This document shows positions 55,277 through 63,676 of a DNA stretch of 64,000 nucleotides, one piece after another; within the stretch, counting starts at the first letter, position 1; each line of letters begins with the position of its first letter. The translations under genes were made by a program, and so were the position numbers. The notes beneath the pieces were generated by a model that searched no databases, was not told the origin of the DNA, and saw only the letters and a list, made by a program, of their open reading frames with translations. Origin of the DNA: TMP-24 sp046348855 (GTDB lineage Bacteria > Pseudomonadota > Alphaproteobacteria > Rhodobacterales > Rhodobacteraceae); contig JAXMDK010000009.1 of assembly GCA_046348855.1 (NCBI GenBank), positions 62,001-126,000 on the forward strand. Reading direction: 5' to 3'.

Positions 55277-56263
55277 ATGGCGGTTTGGGACATGGACGAT
55301 TTTCGCGCAGCCGGCGCCGGGGCGAGGGCGCAGAAGGCTGTCCGCCTGGCCGGCGGCGGCCTGTCGGTGGCGTTGGTCGCGGGGCTCGCGCTGTGGGGCT
55401 ATCGTCTGGCCGAGCGGCAGATGAACGGCATTCCGGTGATCCACGCCCCCGCCGGCCCGGCGCGGGTCGCGCCCGACAATCCGGGGGGCGCGCTGGCACA
55501 GCACCAGGGCCTGGCGGTCAACACGATCGCGGCCGAGGGCACCGCATCGGAAACCGCCGACAAGCTGACGCTCGCCCCCAAGCCTGCCGACCTCGCGGCC
55601 GACGATATCGCCAGCGACCGGCTGGAAATCTCGGGCGGATCGACGCTCGCGCCGCCGCCGATGCCCGAAACCGAACCGAACCGCGCCGTGGTTCCCGGTG
55701 AAACCGCGGCGGCGCTGAAGCCGGCGCCGGGGCAATTGTCCGAACCCTTGCCCGACAGCATCGCCGACCCGGTCGACGATCCCGACGCCGGAGGCTTCGG
55801 CGCCGATGCGGCGGTGGCGGCGGCCCTTGGCATCGCCCCGCCCGACAGTGCCGCCACGGCGACGCTGCCCGCCGACGCGCCCGGCCTTGCCGCATCGGCG
55901 ATCCCGCCGATCCGGCCGTCCGAGGATCTGATCGCCTCGGCCGCCGCCGATGCGGTCGCCGCGGCGCAAAGCCCGGCGGGGGGCGCGGTCGATGTCGACC
56001 CGGCCAGCCTCGCCACCGGCACGGTGCTGGCGCAGATCGGTTCCTACGACACCGCGACGGTGGCCAAGCTGGAATGGGACAAGGCGGTGGCGCGGTTCGG
56101 CCCGCTGATGGCCGGCAAGGGCCGGGTGATCCAGGAGGCCAGCAGCGGCGGGCGCAGCTTCTTCCGGCTCAGGGTGTCGGGCTTTACCAGCCGGGACGAT
56201 GCCCGCCGGTTCTGCGCGGCCTTCCGGTCGGGCGGGCAGTGCGTGCCGGCGCTGGTGCGCTGA
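55277..56263 (+). CDS. SPOR-domain protein
   Basis: The 328-residue protein has a short cytosolic start, one membrane segment near residues 29-47, a long Ala/Pro-rich low-complexity linker (about 60-245) and a C-terminal SPOR domain (VLAQIGSYDTATVAKLEWD, then SGGRSFFRLRVSGF and GQCVPALVR). SPOR domains bind denuded peptidoglycan at the division site. ATG 55277 was preferred to TTG 55259. Position between argS and nagZ is conserved in this group. Confidence 0.9.
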   Translation: MAVWDMDDFRAAGAGARAQKAVRLAGGGLSVALVAGLALWGYRLAERQMNGIPVIHAPAGPARVAPDNPGGALAQHQGLAVNTIAAEGTASETADKLTLAPKPADLAADDIASDRLEISGGSTLAPPPMPETEPNRAVVPGETAAALKPAPGQLSEPLPDSIADPVDDPDAGGFGADAAVAAALGIAPPDSAATATLPADAPGLAASAIPPIRPSEDLIASAAADAVAAAQSPAGGAVDVDPASLATGTVLAQIGSYDTATVAKLEWDKAVARFGPLMAGKGRVIQEASSGGRSFFRLRVSGFTSRDDARRFCAAFRSGGQCVPALVR

Positions 56264-57264
56264 TGGCCGTTCCGGGCGCGACAATCCTCGGGGTCGAGGG
56301 GCTGGAACTTGGCCGCGACGAGGCCGCCTTCCTGCGCGACGCCGATCCGTTCGGGCTGATCCTTTTCGCCCGCAACGTCGATACGCCCGCGCAGGTCCGG
56401 CGGCTGACGGCGGACCTGCGCGCCGCCCTTGGCCGCGAAGCGCCGATCCTGATCGACCAGGAAGGCGGGCGCGTCCAGCGTCTGCGCGCGCCGCACTGGC
56501 GCGAATGGCTGCCGCCTCTGGACCAGATGGCGCGGTCGCGCCCCGGCGCCGATGCGCGCGGCATCTGGATCCGCTACCGGATGATCGCCGCCGAACTGCA
56601 CGCGCTTGGCATCGACGCCGATTGTGCGCCGAGTTGCGACATTGCCTGGCCCGAAACCCATCCGTTCCTGAAGAACCGCTGCTTCGGCTTCGACGCCGCC
56701 ACCGTCGCCCGCGCCGCCCGCGCCGCCGCCGAGGGGCTGCTGGCCGGGGGGGTGCTGCCGGTGATGAAGCATATTCCCGGCCACGGGCGCACGCTGGTCG
56801 ACAGCCACCACCACCTGCCGGTGGCGCCGGCGCCGGTGGCCGAACTGGTCGAGACCGACTTCGCCCCGTTCCGCGCGCTCAACGACCTGCCGATGGGCAT
56901 GACCGCCCATATCGTCGTGCCGGCCTGCGACGCTGCCAACCCCTCGACCCAGTCGCCCGAGATGATCCGGGTGATCCGCGAACTGATCGGCTTCGGCGGC
57001 CTTCTGATGACCGACGACCTGGGGATGCAGGCCTTGTCGGGCACTTGCGGCGACCGGGCAGGGCGCGCCATCGCCGCCGGCTGCGACATCGCCCTTCACT
57101 GCAACGGCAGCCGCAACGAACTGGCCGAGACGGTCGCCGCCGCCGGTCGGCTGTCCGCCGCCGGTGCCGCCCGCGCCGAAGCGGCGCTTGCCCGCCACCG
57201 TCCGCCCGAGCCCATTGACGAGAAGGCGCTGATGGCCGAACTTGACGGCCTCTTGTCCCCTTAG
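56263..57264 (+). CDS. nagZ: Beta-N-acetylhexosaminidase
   Basis: A GH3 enzyme of 333 residues with LILFARNV, IDQEGGRVQRLR, the loop KHIPGHGRTLVDSHHHLP (catalytic His-Asp dyad) and the nucleophile Asp in LMTDDLGMQALSG. It removes N-acetylglucosamine from muropeptides during cell-wall recycling. ATG 56263 overlaps the SPOR gene stop by one base. Confidence 0.95.
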   Translation: MAVPGATILGVEGLELGRDEAAFLRDADPFGLILFARNVDTPAQVRRLTADLRAALGREAPILIDQEGGRVQRLRAPHWREWLPPLDQMARSRPGADARGIWIRYRMIAAELHALGIDADCAPSCDIAWPETHPFLKNRCFGFDAATVARAARAAAEGLLAGGVLPVMKHIPGHGRTLVDSHHHLPVAPAPVAELVETDFAPFRALNDLPMGMTAHIVVPACDAANPSTQSPEMIRVIRELIGFGGLLMTDDLGMQALSGTCGDRAGRAIAAGCDIALHCNGSRNELAETVAAAGRLSAAGAARAEAALARHRPPEPIDEKALMAELDGLLSP

Positions 57265-57276
57265 GAAGTCCCGCCG

Positions 57277-58074
57277 ATGGCCGACCCGACCCCGTTCGAG
57301 GAAGACCGACCATCGGTTGACGAACGGCTGGCCGCCGAAGCGCTGATCATCGACGTCGACGGGTTCGAGGGGCCGCTCGACCTGCTGCTGATGCTGTCGC
57401 GGACCCAGAAGGTCGACCTGCGCCGCATTTCCGTCCTGCAACTCGCCGAGCAGTACCTGGCCTTCGTCAACCGTGCCAAGGTGCTGCGCATCGAGCTGGC
57501 CGCCGACTATCTGGTGATGGCGGCGTGGCTTGCGTTCCTGAAATCGCGCCTGCTGCTGCCGCCCGAACCTGGCGAGGAAGGCCCGACCGGCGAGGAATTG
57601 GCCGCGCATCTGGCCTTCCAGCTGGAACGGCTGGAGGCGATGCGCGATGTCGCGGCGCGGCTGATGGCCCGCGACCAGCTTGGGCGCGACTTCTTTGCCC
57701 GCGGCCTGACCGAGGACGTCACCCGCATCCGCCGCGTCACCTATACCGCGACGCTGCTGGACCTGATGCAGGCCTACGCCCGCATCCGCACCCATGACGA
57801 GTTCCGCCCCTATGCCTTCGACCGCCAGCATGTGTTCACGATGGAACAGGCGCTGGAACGGATGCGCGGGCTGATCGGCTATGCCGGGGACTGGACCGAC
57901 CTGATGGGCTACCTGCCTGACGGCTGGGCGCATGACCCGGCGCGACGCCGCTCGGCCACCGCCGCGACCTTCGCCGCCTCGCTGGAACTCGCCAAGCAGG
58001 GCCAGATCGAGATAAGACAGTCCGACACGTTCGCCGCCATCACCATCCGCCGGAAATCCAGTGACCGAACCTGA
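57277..58074 (+). CDS. scpA: Segregation and condensation protein A
   Basis: The 265-residue kleisin subunit of the SMC complex has the N-terminal DGFEGPLDLLLMLSRTQKVD that binds the SMC neck, the helical middle LAADYLVMAAWLAFLKSRLL, and a C-terminal winged-helix part. It works with ScpB, whose start lies inside its last codons (14-base overlap). Confidence 0.95.
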   Translation: MADPTPFEEDRPSVDERLAAEALIIDVDGFEGPLDLLLMLSRTQKVDLRRISVLQLAEQYLAFVNRAKVLRIELAADYLVMAAWLAFLKSRLLLPPEPGEEGPTGEELAAHLAFQLERLEAMRDVAARLMARDQLGRDFFARGLTEDVTRIRRVTYTATLLDLMQAYARIRTHDEFRPYAFDRQHVFTMEQALERMRGLIGYAGDWTDLMGYLPDGWAHDPARRRSATAATFAASLELAKQGQIEIRQSDTFAAITIRRKSSDRT

Positions 58075-58696
58075 ACGCAGCCTTTTTGAAGCCCCGCCGA
58101 TGGCCGAGCAGGAACGGATGGTCGAGGCGATCCTGTTCGCTTCTGCCGATCCGGTGACGGTGGCCGACCTGGCCGAGCGCATGCCGCACGGCGCCGACCC
58201 GGCCGAGGCGCTGGTGCATCTGCGCCGCCGTTATGAGGGCAGGGGGGTCACGCTGGCCCGGGTCGGCGACGGCTGGGCAATGCGCACCGCCCCCGATCTC
58301 GGGTTCCTGATGCAGAAGGAAATGGTCGAAACGCGCAAGCTGTCGCGCGCGGCGATCGAAACGCTGGCGATCATCGCCTACCACCAGCCGGCCACCCGCG
58401 CCGAGATCGAGGAAATCCGAGGCGTCGCGGTCAGCCGCGGCACCGTCGATCAGTTGCTGGAACTGGACTGGATCCGCTTTGGCCGCCGGCGGATGACGCC
58501 GGGGCGGCCGGTCACCTTCGTGGTGACGCCCAAGTTCCTCGACCATTTCGGCCTGGAGTCGGCGCGCGACCTGCCGGGGCTGAAGGAACTGCGCGCCGCC
58601 GGGCTTCTGGACAACCGGCCGGCGCCGGGCGCGGCCCTGACTGGCGACGAGGATGCGGGCGATCTGGCCGGGCAGAGCGAACTTTTCGAGGATTGA
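58061..58696 (+). CDS. scpB: Segregation and condensation protein B
   Basis: This 211-residue protein is built of two winged-helix domains: MVEAILFASADPVTVADLAE at the N-terminus and LSRAAIETLAIIAYHQPATR followed by RGVAVSRGTVDQLLE in the second. It dimerises and supports ScpA in the SMC chromosome-condensation complex. Confidence 0.95.
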   Translation: MTEPERSLFEAPPMAEQERMVEAILFASADPVTVADLAERMPHGADPAEALVHLRRRYEGRGVTLARVGDGWAMRTAPDLGFLMQKEMVETRKLSRAAIETLAIIAYHQPATRAEIEEIRGVAVSRGTVDQLLELDWIRFGRRRMTPGRPVTFVVTPKFLDHFGLESARDLPGLKELRAAGLLDNRPAPGAALTGDEDAGDLAGQSELFED

Positions 58697-58706
58697 GGAG
58701 GCCGGG

Positions 58707-58931
58707 ATGAACTGGGCGCAGATTCTCGACATGATCCTCAGCCGCGTGATCCGGCAACTGGTCAACCGGGCAGTCGACTACGGCATCCGTGCCGCCGACC
58801 GCTTCGGGCGCAAGCCCGACGCGCCGCCGCCGGACAAGGCCGACCCCGATCCCGCCCGGCAAAAGGCGATGGACGATGCAGCGGCGCAGTTGAACGAAAC
58901 CGCCCGCATGCTGAAGCGCGGGCGGTTCTGA
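58707..58931 (+). CDS. Small conserved-type protein after scpB
   Basis: This 74-residue protein was not recognised. It starts MNWAQILDMILSRVIRQLVN after GAGGAGGCCGGG and has a helical N-terminus, a Pro/Asp-rich middle and a basic end (ARMLKRGRF). In related genomes tatA often follows scpB, but this protein lacks a TatA membrane helix. It is likely co-transcribed with scpAB. Confidence 0.7.
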   Translation: MNWAQILDMILSRVIRQLVNRAVDYGIRAADRFGRKPDAPPPDKADPDPARQKAMDDAAAQLNETARMLKRGRF

Positions 58932-58940
58932 CGGCCGGGG

Positions 58941-61016
58941 TTACTTCCCCGTCCAGTCGGCGCGGTAGTCGATCAGCGACCGGTCGGGCAGGGCGGCCTG
59001 CACCGCCGCCTGATCGACCTGACCATCCTGGTTCAGATAGATGGTGCCGCGCAGCCAGGGATCGTTCAGGAACAGCGCGCTGCCGGCATCGCCGTTGCGC
59101 GCCACCATCACCACCGCGCCGCCCGGCCCCGCTGCGGCAAAGCGGCCGGCAGCGGCATCTTCGCGCACCGTCGGATGGAAATTGTTGAATTCGTAGTATT
59201 TCGTCACCGCCCGCCACGGCAGGAAGGCGCAGAAGCCGAAGACGCAGGCCAGCCAGAACAGCGAATCGATGCGGACAAAGGCCAGATGGTCCTTGTCGGG
59301 GAACCGTTCGCGGATCGCCTGGTAGCCGCGCGCCGACAGGAAGAACAGCGGGAAGGCCGCCAGATACCAGAAGCGCGGACCGATATAGTAGCTTTCGGGG
59401 AACCAGAAGAAGAACACCGCTGCGATCATCGCAACGATCACCGTCAGCATCAGCGCATCGGTGCGGTTGGGCTTCTGCCACAGGAGGAAGGCCAGGAACA
59501 GCGCGAGCGAGCCCACCGACCAGCCCATCAGCTCGAACTGGAGGTTGGCGGCCAGGTTCAGCGTGTTCAGCAGCGCCTCGGCGAAGGAATGACCGGGCCA
59601 GAGATTGTGAAGCTCGAACCCGTTGGGCAGGCCGACCTGTTCGCCCATCTCGCCGCCCGGCGCGCCGGTCGGGTACTGGCGGGCGTAAGCGGTCGCGGGC
59701 TGCAGGAACGGATTGCCGGTCAGCCGGGCGTTGTAGACCAGCGCCAGCGCGCCGGTGGCCAGGCAGCCAAGCCCATAGGGCACCGCCCGGCCGATCCCGG
59801 TCCGCAGTCCGCCGGGAAGGGCCAGCAGCAGCCAAAGCCCGGTCAGCCCGCCGACCACCAGCCCGTCGAGCGGCGCCGCGGCGAAAATCCAGCCCATCGC
59901 CAGCCCGGCCACCACCAGCCGCCCGGTGCGCCGCCGCGGGCTTTCGCCGGCACGCAGGATCAGCCACCAGGCCAGGAGCATCAGGAACAGCATCAGCGTG
60001 TGCGGCAGCAGCGAGGCCGACATCGCCAGAAGCCAGGGCGAGGCACCCATCATCATCGCCACCAGATCGGCCTGATCGCGCCCGGCCAGCCGGTTGGCGA
60101 CGCCGTGGGCCAGAAGCACGCTCAGTGCCGCCAGAAGCGGGTTGACCAGCCACGGCACGCCGGCCAGAAGCCCGGCCGCCAGCGCCACCGGCCAGCCCGG
60201 GGCGGTCACCGCATACCAATGCGCCGCGTCGACCTGAAACAGCGGATAGGCGAGGCCCGGCTGCAGGGCGGCGGCCGGGGCAGGGGCGGTCAGCGCGCCG
60301 CCGGCGAAGGTTTTCGCCTGGAAGAGATAGGCCACTTCCTCGCTGATGTGGGGCATCCGCTCGAACGTGACCCAGGCCAGGATCAGCCCGACCGCCAGCG
60401 TCACCGTCGCCGGAACCAGCGGCGACAGCCGGTAAAGGCCGCTGACCGGGCTTTCGACCTGGGTCATCGCCGCCATCACCAGAAGATGCGCCGGCATCAG
60501 CACCAGCGCCACCGTCACATGCGCCAGATAGGCCGCGTCGGCCTGGCGCACGACATAACCGATCACCGGCACCGACAGGACTGCCGTCGCCACGATCAGA
60601 AGCGCGATCCGCCCCAGGCCCAGCCGCTCGGCCGCGTCCAGCACGAACCGGACGGGGCCGGCCCGCACCAGCACCACCAGCGCCACCAGAACCTCGGCGC
60701 TGATCATCCCGACCGTTGCCCATTCCTTCCAGTTCTCCGGTTGCAGGTGCAGCGCCGGGAACCATTGCGGATCGGTCACGTAAAGCTGGGACGCCCCGCC
60801 CATGACCAGGAAGAAGGCAAGAACCCCGAAAGCCGGCGCGTCGCGCCGCATGCAGACGCCGAAGGCCATCGCCGCCACCCCGGCAACCGAAAAGAACCAG
60901 CGGTCGATCAGCGCGGTCGGCCGGCCGATCATCTGATCGCTGACCAGCACCGCCGCCAGCAGGATCAGCGCGCCGAAAATCAGCGCGAGGGTTCCGAACA
61001 ATCTGGTTCTGGTCAT
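58941..61016 (-). CDS. Large polytopic membrane protein, GT-C glycosyltransferase-like
   Basis: The 691-residue protein has many hydrophobic segments (about a dozen) and a C-terminal outside domain. Near residue 190-260 the first large outer loop carries ISEEVAYLFQAKTFAGG and APGWPVALA. This resembles PMT_2/ArnT-like GT-C enzymes, where an acidic pair in that loop binds the lipid-linked donor. A start 28 codons upstream (61100) has a better ribosome site but less typical coding bias, so 61016 is a choice, not a proof. Confidence 0.72.
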   Translation of the reverse strand: MTRTRLFGTLALIFGALILLAAVLVSDQMIGRPTALIDRWFFSVAGVAAMAFGVCMRRDAPAFGVLAFFLVMGGASQLYVTDPQWFPALHLQPENWKEWATVGMISAEVLVALVVLVRAGPVRFVLDAAERLGLGRIALLIVATAVLSVPVIGYVVRQADAAYLAHVTVALVLMPAHLLVMAAMTQVESPVSGLYRLSPLVPATVTLAVGLILAWVTFERMPHISEEVAYLFQAKTFAGGALTAPAPAAALQPGLAYPLFQVDAAHWYAVTAPGWPVALAAGLLAGVPWLVNPLLAALSVLLAHGVANRLAGRDQADLVAMMMGASPWLLAMSASLLPHTLMLFLMLLAWWLILRAGESPRRRTGRLVVAGLAMGWIFAAAPLDGLVVGGLTGLWLLLALPGGLRTGIGRAVPYGLGCLATGALALVYNARLTGNPFLQPATAYARQYPTGAPGGEMGEQVGLPNGFELHNLWPGHSFAEALLNTLNLAANLQFELMGWSVGSLALFLAFLLWQKPNRTDALMLTVIVAMIAAVFFFWFPESYYIGPRFWYLAAFPLFFLSARGYQAIRERFPDKDHLAFVRIDSLFWLACVFGFCAFLPWRAVTKYYEFNNFHPTVREDAAAGRFAAAGPGGAVVMVARNGDAGSALFLNDPWLRGTIYLNQDGQVDQAAVQAALPDRSLIDYRADWTGK

Positions 61017-61328
61017 GCGTTGTGTCTCTTGCGGAATGGGTTGCGGGCCGTCGCCGGCGCCACGGTCGTTGTTGTCGATAGCTCCGGCTTCGGGAACCAT
61101 GATCGCCTCGTGCACCAGTTCCGGCCAACTCCGCGAGCATAAAATGCGAGTCAGTCGTTGAAAATTAAGATAAACCTTACATGACACTGCACGCCCGTCT
61201 GCCAGAATATTGCGTGACTGTTGCGGGGTCTGGCAAGAAAACATTGCGGTCCTCGTGATTGTCGCCCGTGGCCGCAAGCGCGCCGAGTAGCCCTTCGGCC
61301 CGGTTTTGCGCCAACAGGCCACGGGCAC

Positions 61329-61357
61329 TTGCGCCCGCCGGGAAAACCGCCTATACG
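61329..61357 (+). promoter_or_regulatory. rpsB-tsf promoter
   Basis: TTGCGC (61329-61334) and TATACG (61352-61357) are 17 bases apart and fit a housekeeping-sigma promoter. Transcription would start near 61365 and give a leader of about 115 bases before rpsB. Confidence 0.6.
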
Positions 61358-61420
61358 CGCGCCACTTCACAGGCGAGGTGCGGGCTTTCGGGGGAGACAT
61401 CCCCGGCGGTCCACCGGTTG

Positions 61421-61437
61421 CCCCGGATGATCCGGGG
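61421..61437 (+). promoter_or_regulatory. rpsB leader hairpin
   Basis: A perfect 7-base stem CCCCGGA-TGA-TCCGGGG lies in the predicted leader, 43 bases before the rpsB start. Ribosomal protein S2 represses its own mRNA in enteric bacteria, so a similar role is possible here, though this structure is not the known enteric one. Confidence 0.45.
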
Positions 61438-61479
61438 TGAAATCACCTCGCTCAGGCGCAAACCGGAAAGGAACAAGGC

Positions 61480-62244
61480 ATGGCGCTTCCCGAATTTTCC
61501 ATGCGTCAGCTTCTTGAAGCTGGCGTTCACTACGGCCACCAGACGCAGCGCTGGAACCCGAAGATGGCGGAATACATCTACGGCGACCGCAACGGCATCC
61601 ACATCATCGACCTGACCCAGACCGTCCCGATGCTGGACGCGGCGCTGAACCTGGTGCGTGACACCGTGGCCAAGAACGGCCGCATCCTGTTCGTCGGCAC
61701 CAAGCGGCAGGCCTCGAAGGCGATCGCCGAAGCCGCCGAGAAATGCGCGCAATATTACATGAACCACCGCTGGCTGGGCGGCACGCTGACCAACTGGAAA
61801 ACCGTTTCCCAGTCGATCGCGCGGCTCAAGCACATCGACGAAGTGATGGCGCATGGCGCCGAAGGGCTGACCAAGAAGGAACGCCTGGGGATGGAGCGCG
61901 AACAGGCGAAACTCCAGGCCTCGCTAGGCGGGATCCGCGAAATGGGCGGCGTGCCGGACCTTCTGTTCGTCATCGACGTGAACAAGGAAGACCTCGCCAT
62001 CCTCGAAGCCAACAAGCTGGGCATCCCGGTCGTGGCGGTCGTCGACACCAACTGCTCGCCCAAGGGCGTGAACTACGTCATCCCGGGCAACGACGACGCC
62101 GCCCGCGCCATCGCGCTTTACTGCGATCTGGTCAGCCGAGCCGCGCTTGACGGCATGTCGGCGCAGATGGGTGCGGCAGGCGTCGACCTGGGCGCGCTGG
62201 CCGAAGCGCCGGCCGAGGTCCTGGGCGAAGAAGCCGACGCCTGA
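61480..62244 (+). CDS. rpsB: 30S ribosomal protein S2
   Basis: The 254-residue protein starts MALPEFSMRQLLEAGVHYGH and carries RWNPKMAEYIYGDRNGIHII, HRWLGGTLTNWKTV and PVVAVVDTNCSPKGVNYVIP, all hallmarks of S2. The start follows GGAAAGGAACAAGGC. Downstream is tsf, the usual partner. Confidence 0.98.
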   Translation: MALPEFSMRQLLEAGVHYGHQTQRWNPKMAEYIYGDRNGIHIIDLTQTVPMLDAALNLVRDTVAKNGRILFVGTKRQASKAIAEAAEKCAQYYMNHRWLGGTLTNWKTVSQSIARLKHIDEVMAHGAEGLTKKERLGMEREQAKLQASLGGIREMGGVPDLLFVIDVNKEDLAILEANKLGIPVVAVVDTNCSPKGVNYVIPGNDDAARAIALYCDLVSRAALDGMSAQMGAAGVDLGALAEAPAEVLGEEADA

Positions 62245-62253
62245 CCATCGGGG

Positions 62254-62311
62254 CAGGGGCCGCATGGCCCCTGTCACAGGAAATTCAGCAGGCGGGGACA
62301 TTCCCCGCCTG
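62254..62311 (+). other. Two tandem hairpins between rpsB and tsf
   Basis: CAGGGGCC-GCAT-GGCCCCTG (62254-62273) and CAGGCGGGGA-CAT-TCCCCGCCTG (62289-62311) are perfect inverted repeats with 8- and 10-base stems. Neither is followed by a T run. They may slow decay, mark a processing site or partly stop transcription so that S2 and EF-Ts are made in different amounts. Confidence 0.6.
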
Positions 62312-62341
62312 ACCCATTCAATATCTTGAAGGAGAGCGGGC

Positions 62342-63244
62342 ATGACGATCACCGCAGCAATGGTCAAGGAACTGCGCGAAGCGACCGGCGCAGGCATGAT
62401 GGATGCGAAGAAGGCGCTGACCGAAACCGGCGGCAACATGGAAGCCGCGGTTGACTGGCTGCGCACCAAGGGCCTGGCGAAAGCCGCCAAGAAGGCCGAC
62501 CGCGTGGCCGCCGAGGGCCTGATCGGCGTGGCCGTCCGCGCCGGCCGCGGCGTGGCGATCGAGTTGAACTCGGAAACCGACTTCGTCGCCAAGAACGCCG
62601 ACTTCCAGGCGCTGGTGCGCGAAATCTCGAACGTCGCCCTGCAGGCGGCGGATTCGGTCGAGGTGCTGCAACAGACCCACTTGAACGGCAAGCCGGTCGC
62701 CGACGTGCTGACCGACGCCATCGCGCGGATCGGCGAAAACATGACGCTGCGCCGCCTGCATGTGCTGGAAGGCGACACCATCGTCCATTACGTCCACAAT
62801 TCGGCCGCCGAAGGCATGGGCAAGATCGGCGTTCTCGTGGCGCTGAAGGGCAAGGACAACGGCATCGGCAAGCAGATCGCCATGCACATCGCCGCCGCCA
62901 GCCCGATGGCGCTGTCGGAAGCCCAGCTCGATCCCGCCGTGGTCGAGCGTGAGCGCACCGTCCAGACCCAGAAGGCGCTTGAGGAAAACGCTGCCTCGGC
63001 CAAGCCGAAGCCCGAAGCGGTGATCCAGAACAACATCATCCCCGGCCGGATGAAGAAGTTCCTGGAAGAAGTCACGCTGCTGAACCAGAAGTTCGTGATG
63101 AACCCCGACATCACCGTCGCCCAGGCGGCGCAGGAAGCCGGGGTCGAGATCACCGGCTTTGCCCGCGTCGCCGTCGGTGAGGGCATCGAGAAGAAGGAAG
63201 AGGATTTCGCCGCCGAGGTCGCCAAGACCCTTCAGGGCGCCTGA
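62342..63244 (+). CDS. tsf: Translation elongation factor Ts
   Basis: The 300-residue protein begins MTITAAMVKELREATGAGMM with the UBA-like domain, followed by the two EF-Tu-binding domains (ELNSETDFVAKN is the EF-Ts signature). It recharges EF-Tu with GTP. GGAGAGCGGGC precedes the ATG. Confidence 0.98.
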   Translation: MTITAAMVKELREATGAGMMDAKKALTETGGNMEAAVDWLRTKGLAKAAKKADRVAAEGLIGVAVRAGRGVAIELNSETDFVAKNADFQALVREISNVALQAADSVEVLQQTHLNGKPVADVLTDAIARIGENMTLRRLHVLEGDTIVHYVHNSAAEGMGKIGVLVALKGKDNGIGKQIAMHIAAASPMALSEAQLDPAVVERERTVQTQKALEENAASAKPKPEAVIQNNIIPGRMKKFLEEVTLLNQKFVMNPDITVAQAAQEAGVEITGFARVAVGEGIEKKEEDFAAEVAKTLQGA

Positions 63245-63273
63245 GTACCTTCGACCTTCTGAACGTCACGCGG

Positions 63274-63305
63274 CGCGGCCCTTCGGGGGCCGCGTCTGCT
63301 TTTTG
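63274..63305 (+). terminator. Rho-independent terminator after tsf
   Basis: An 8-base stem, CGCGGCCC / GGGCCGCG, around a TTCGG loop (63274-63294) is followed by TCTGCTTTTT. It lies 30 bases after the tsf stop and closes the rpsB-tsf transcript. Confidence 0.8.
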
Positions 63306-63676
63306 GGGCATAGCCGCTGGCCCTGCGCTTGGCCCGCACGGCCCAAGCAAGCTGCTTCCGGTTGATCCGAAGGCGACCCCGAAAAAGGGAACGGTGCAGC
63401 CCGGGACAGGACTGCACCGCCTCCAATCGCGCCGGCACCTGTTGGGGATGAGGACAGGGCGCGTCTCTTGGTCAGATATGCCGAAGCGAAAATACCCCCG
63501 GCAAATCCGGTCCGGTCTCCCGGCAGCGGTCCGTCGCCCTGCGCAAATCCGAAGGCCTCCGGGCCACCCGTTCCTGGCTTTCGCCACCACTCACGGAACA
63601 CGCCATTTATCGCAGCCCGCGCCGAGTCCCGACAGTCAGGAAAACCTTACCTGCCCGACCCGCGCCCCCGGGGGGC
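63306..63676. other. Intergenic region between tsf and a LuxR gene
   Basis: No coding frame in this 370-base stretch looks real. At 63392-63419 an 8-base inverted repeat (CGGTGCAG / CTGCACCG, loop 12) could form a hairpin. A GC-rich palindrome (GCCCCCGGGGGGC, about 63664-63676) lies just past the end of the minus-strand LuxR gene and may help to stop it. Confidence 0.45.

Larger units (their letters stand above)
61017..61479. other. Upstream region of rpsB
   Basis: This gap of about 460 bases contains an AT-rich stretch (61140-61190) next to the divergent membrane-protein gene, then a GC-rich leader. The rpsB promoter and a leader hairpin are listed separately. No small gene with good start and codon use was found. 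Confidence 0.5.

Noticed and set aside
53198..56284. A 1028-codon open frame on the - strand
   Set aside because: It is antisense to argS and the SPOR gene; argS is certain from its HIGH and KMSKS motifs.
59175..61142. A 655-codon open frame on the + strand
   Set aside because: It is antisense to the polytopic membrane protein and reads as Gln/Arg/His-rich shadow.
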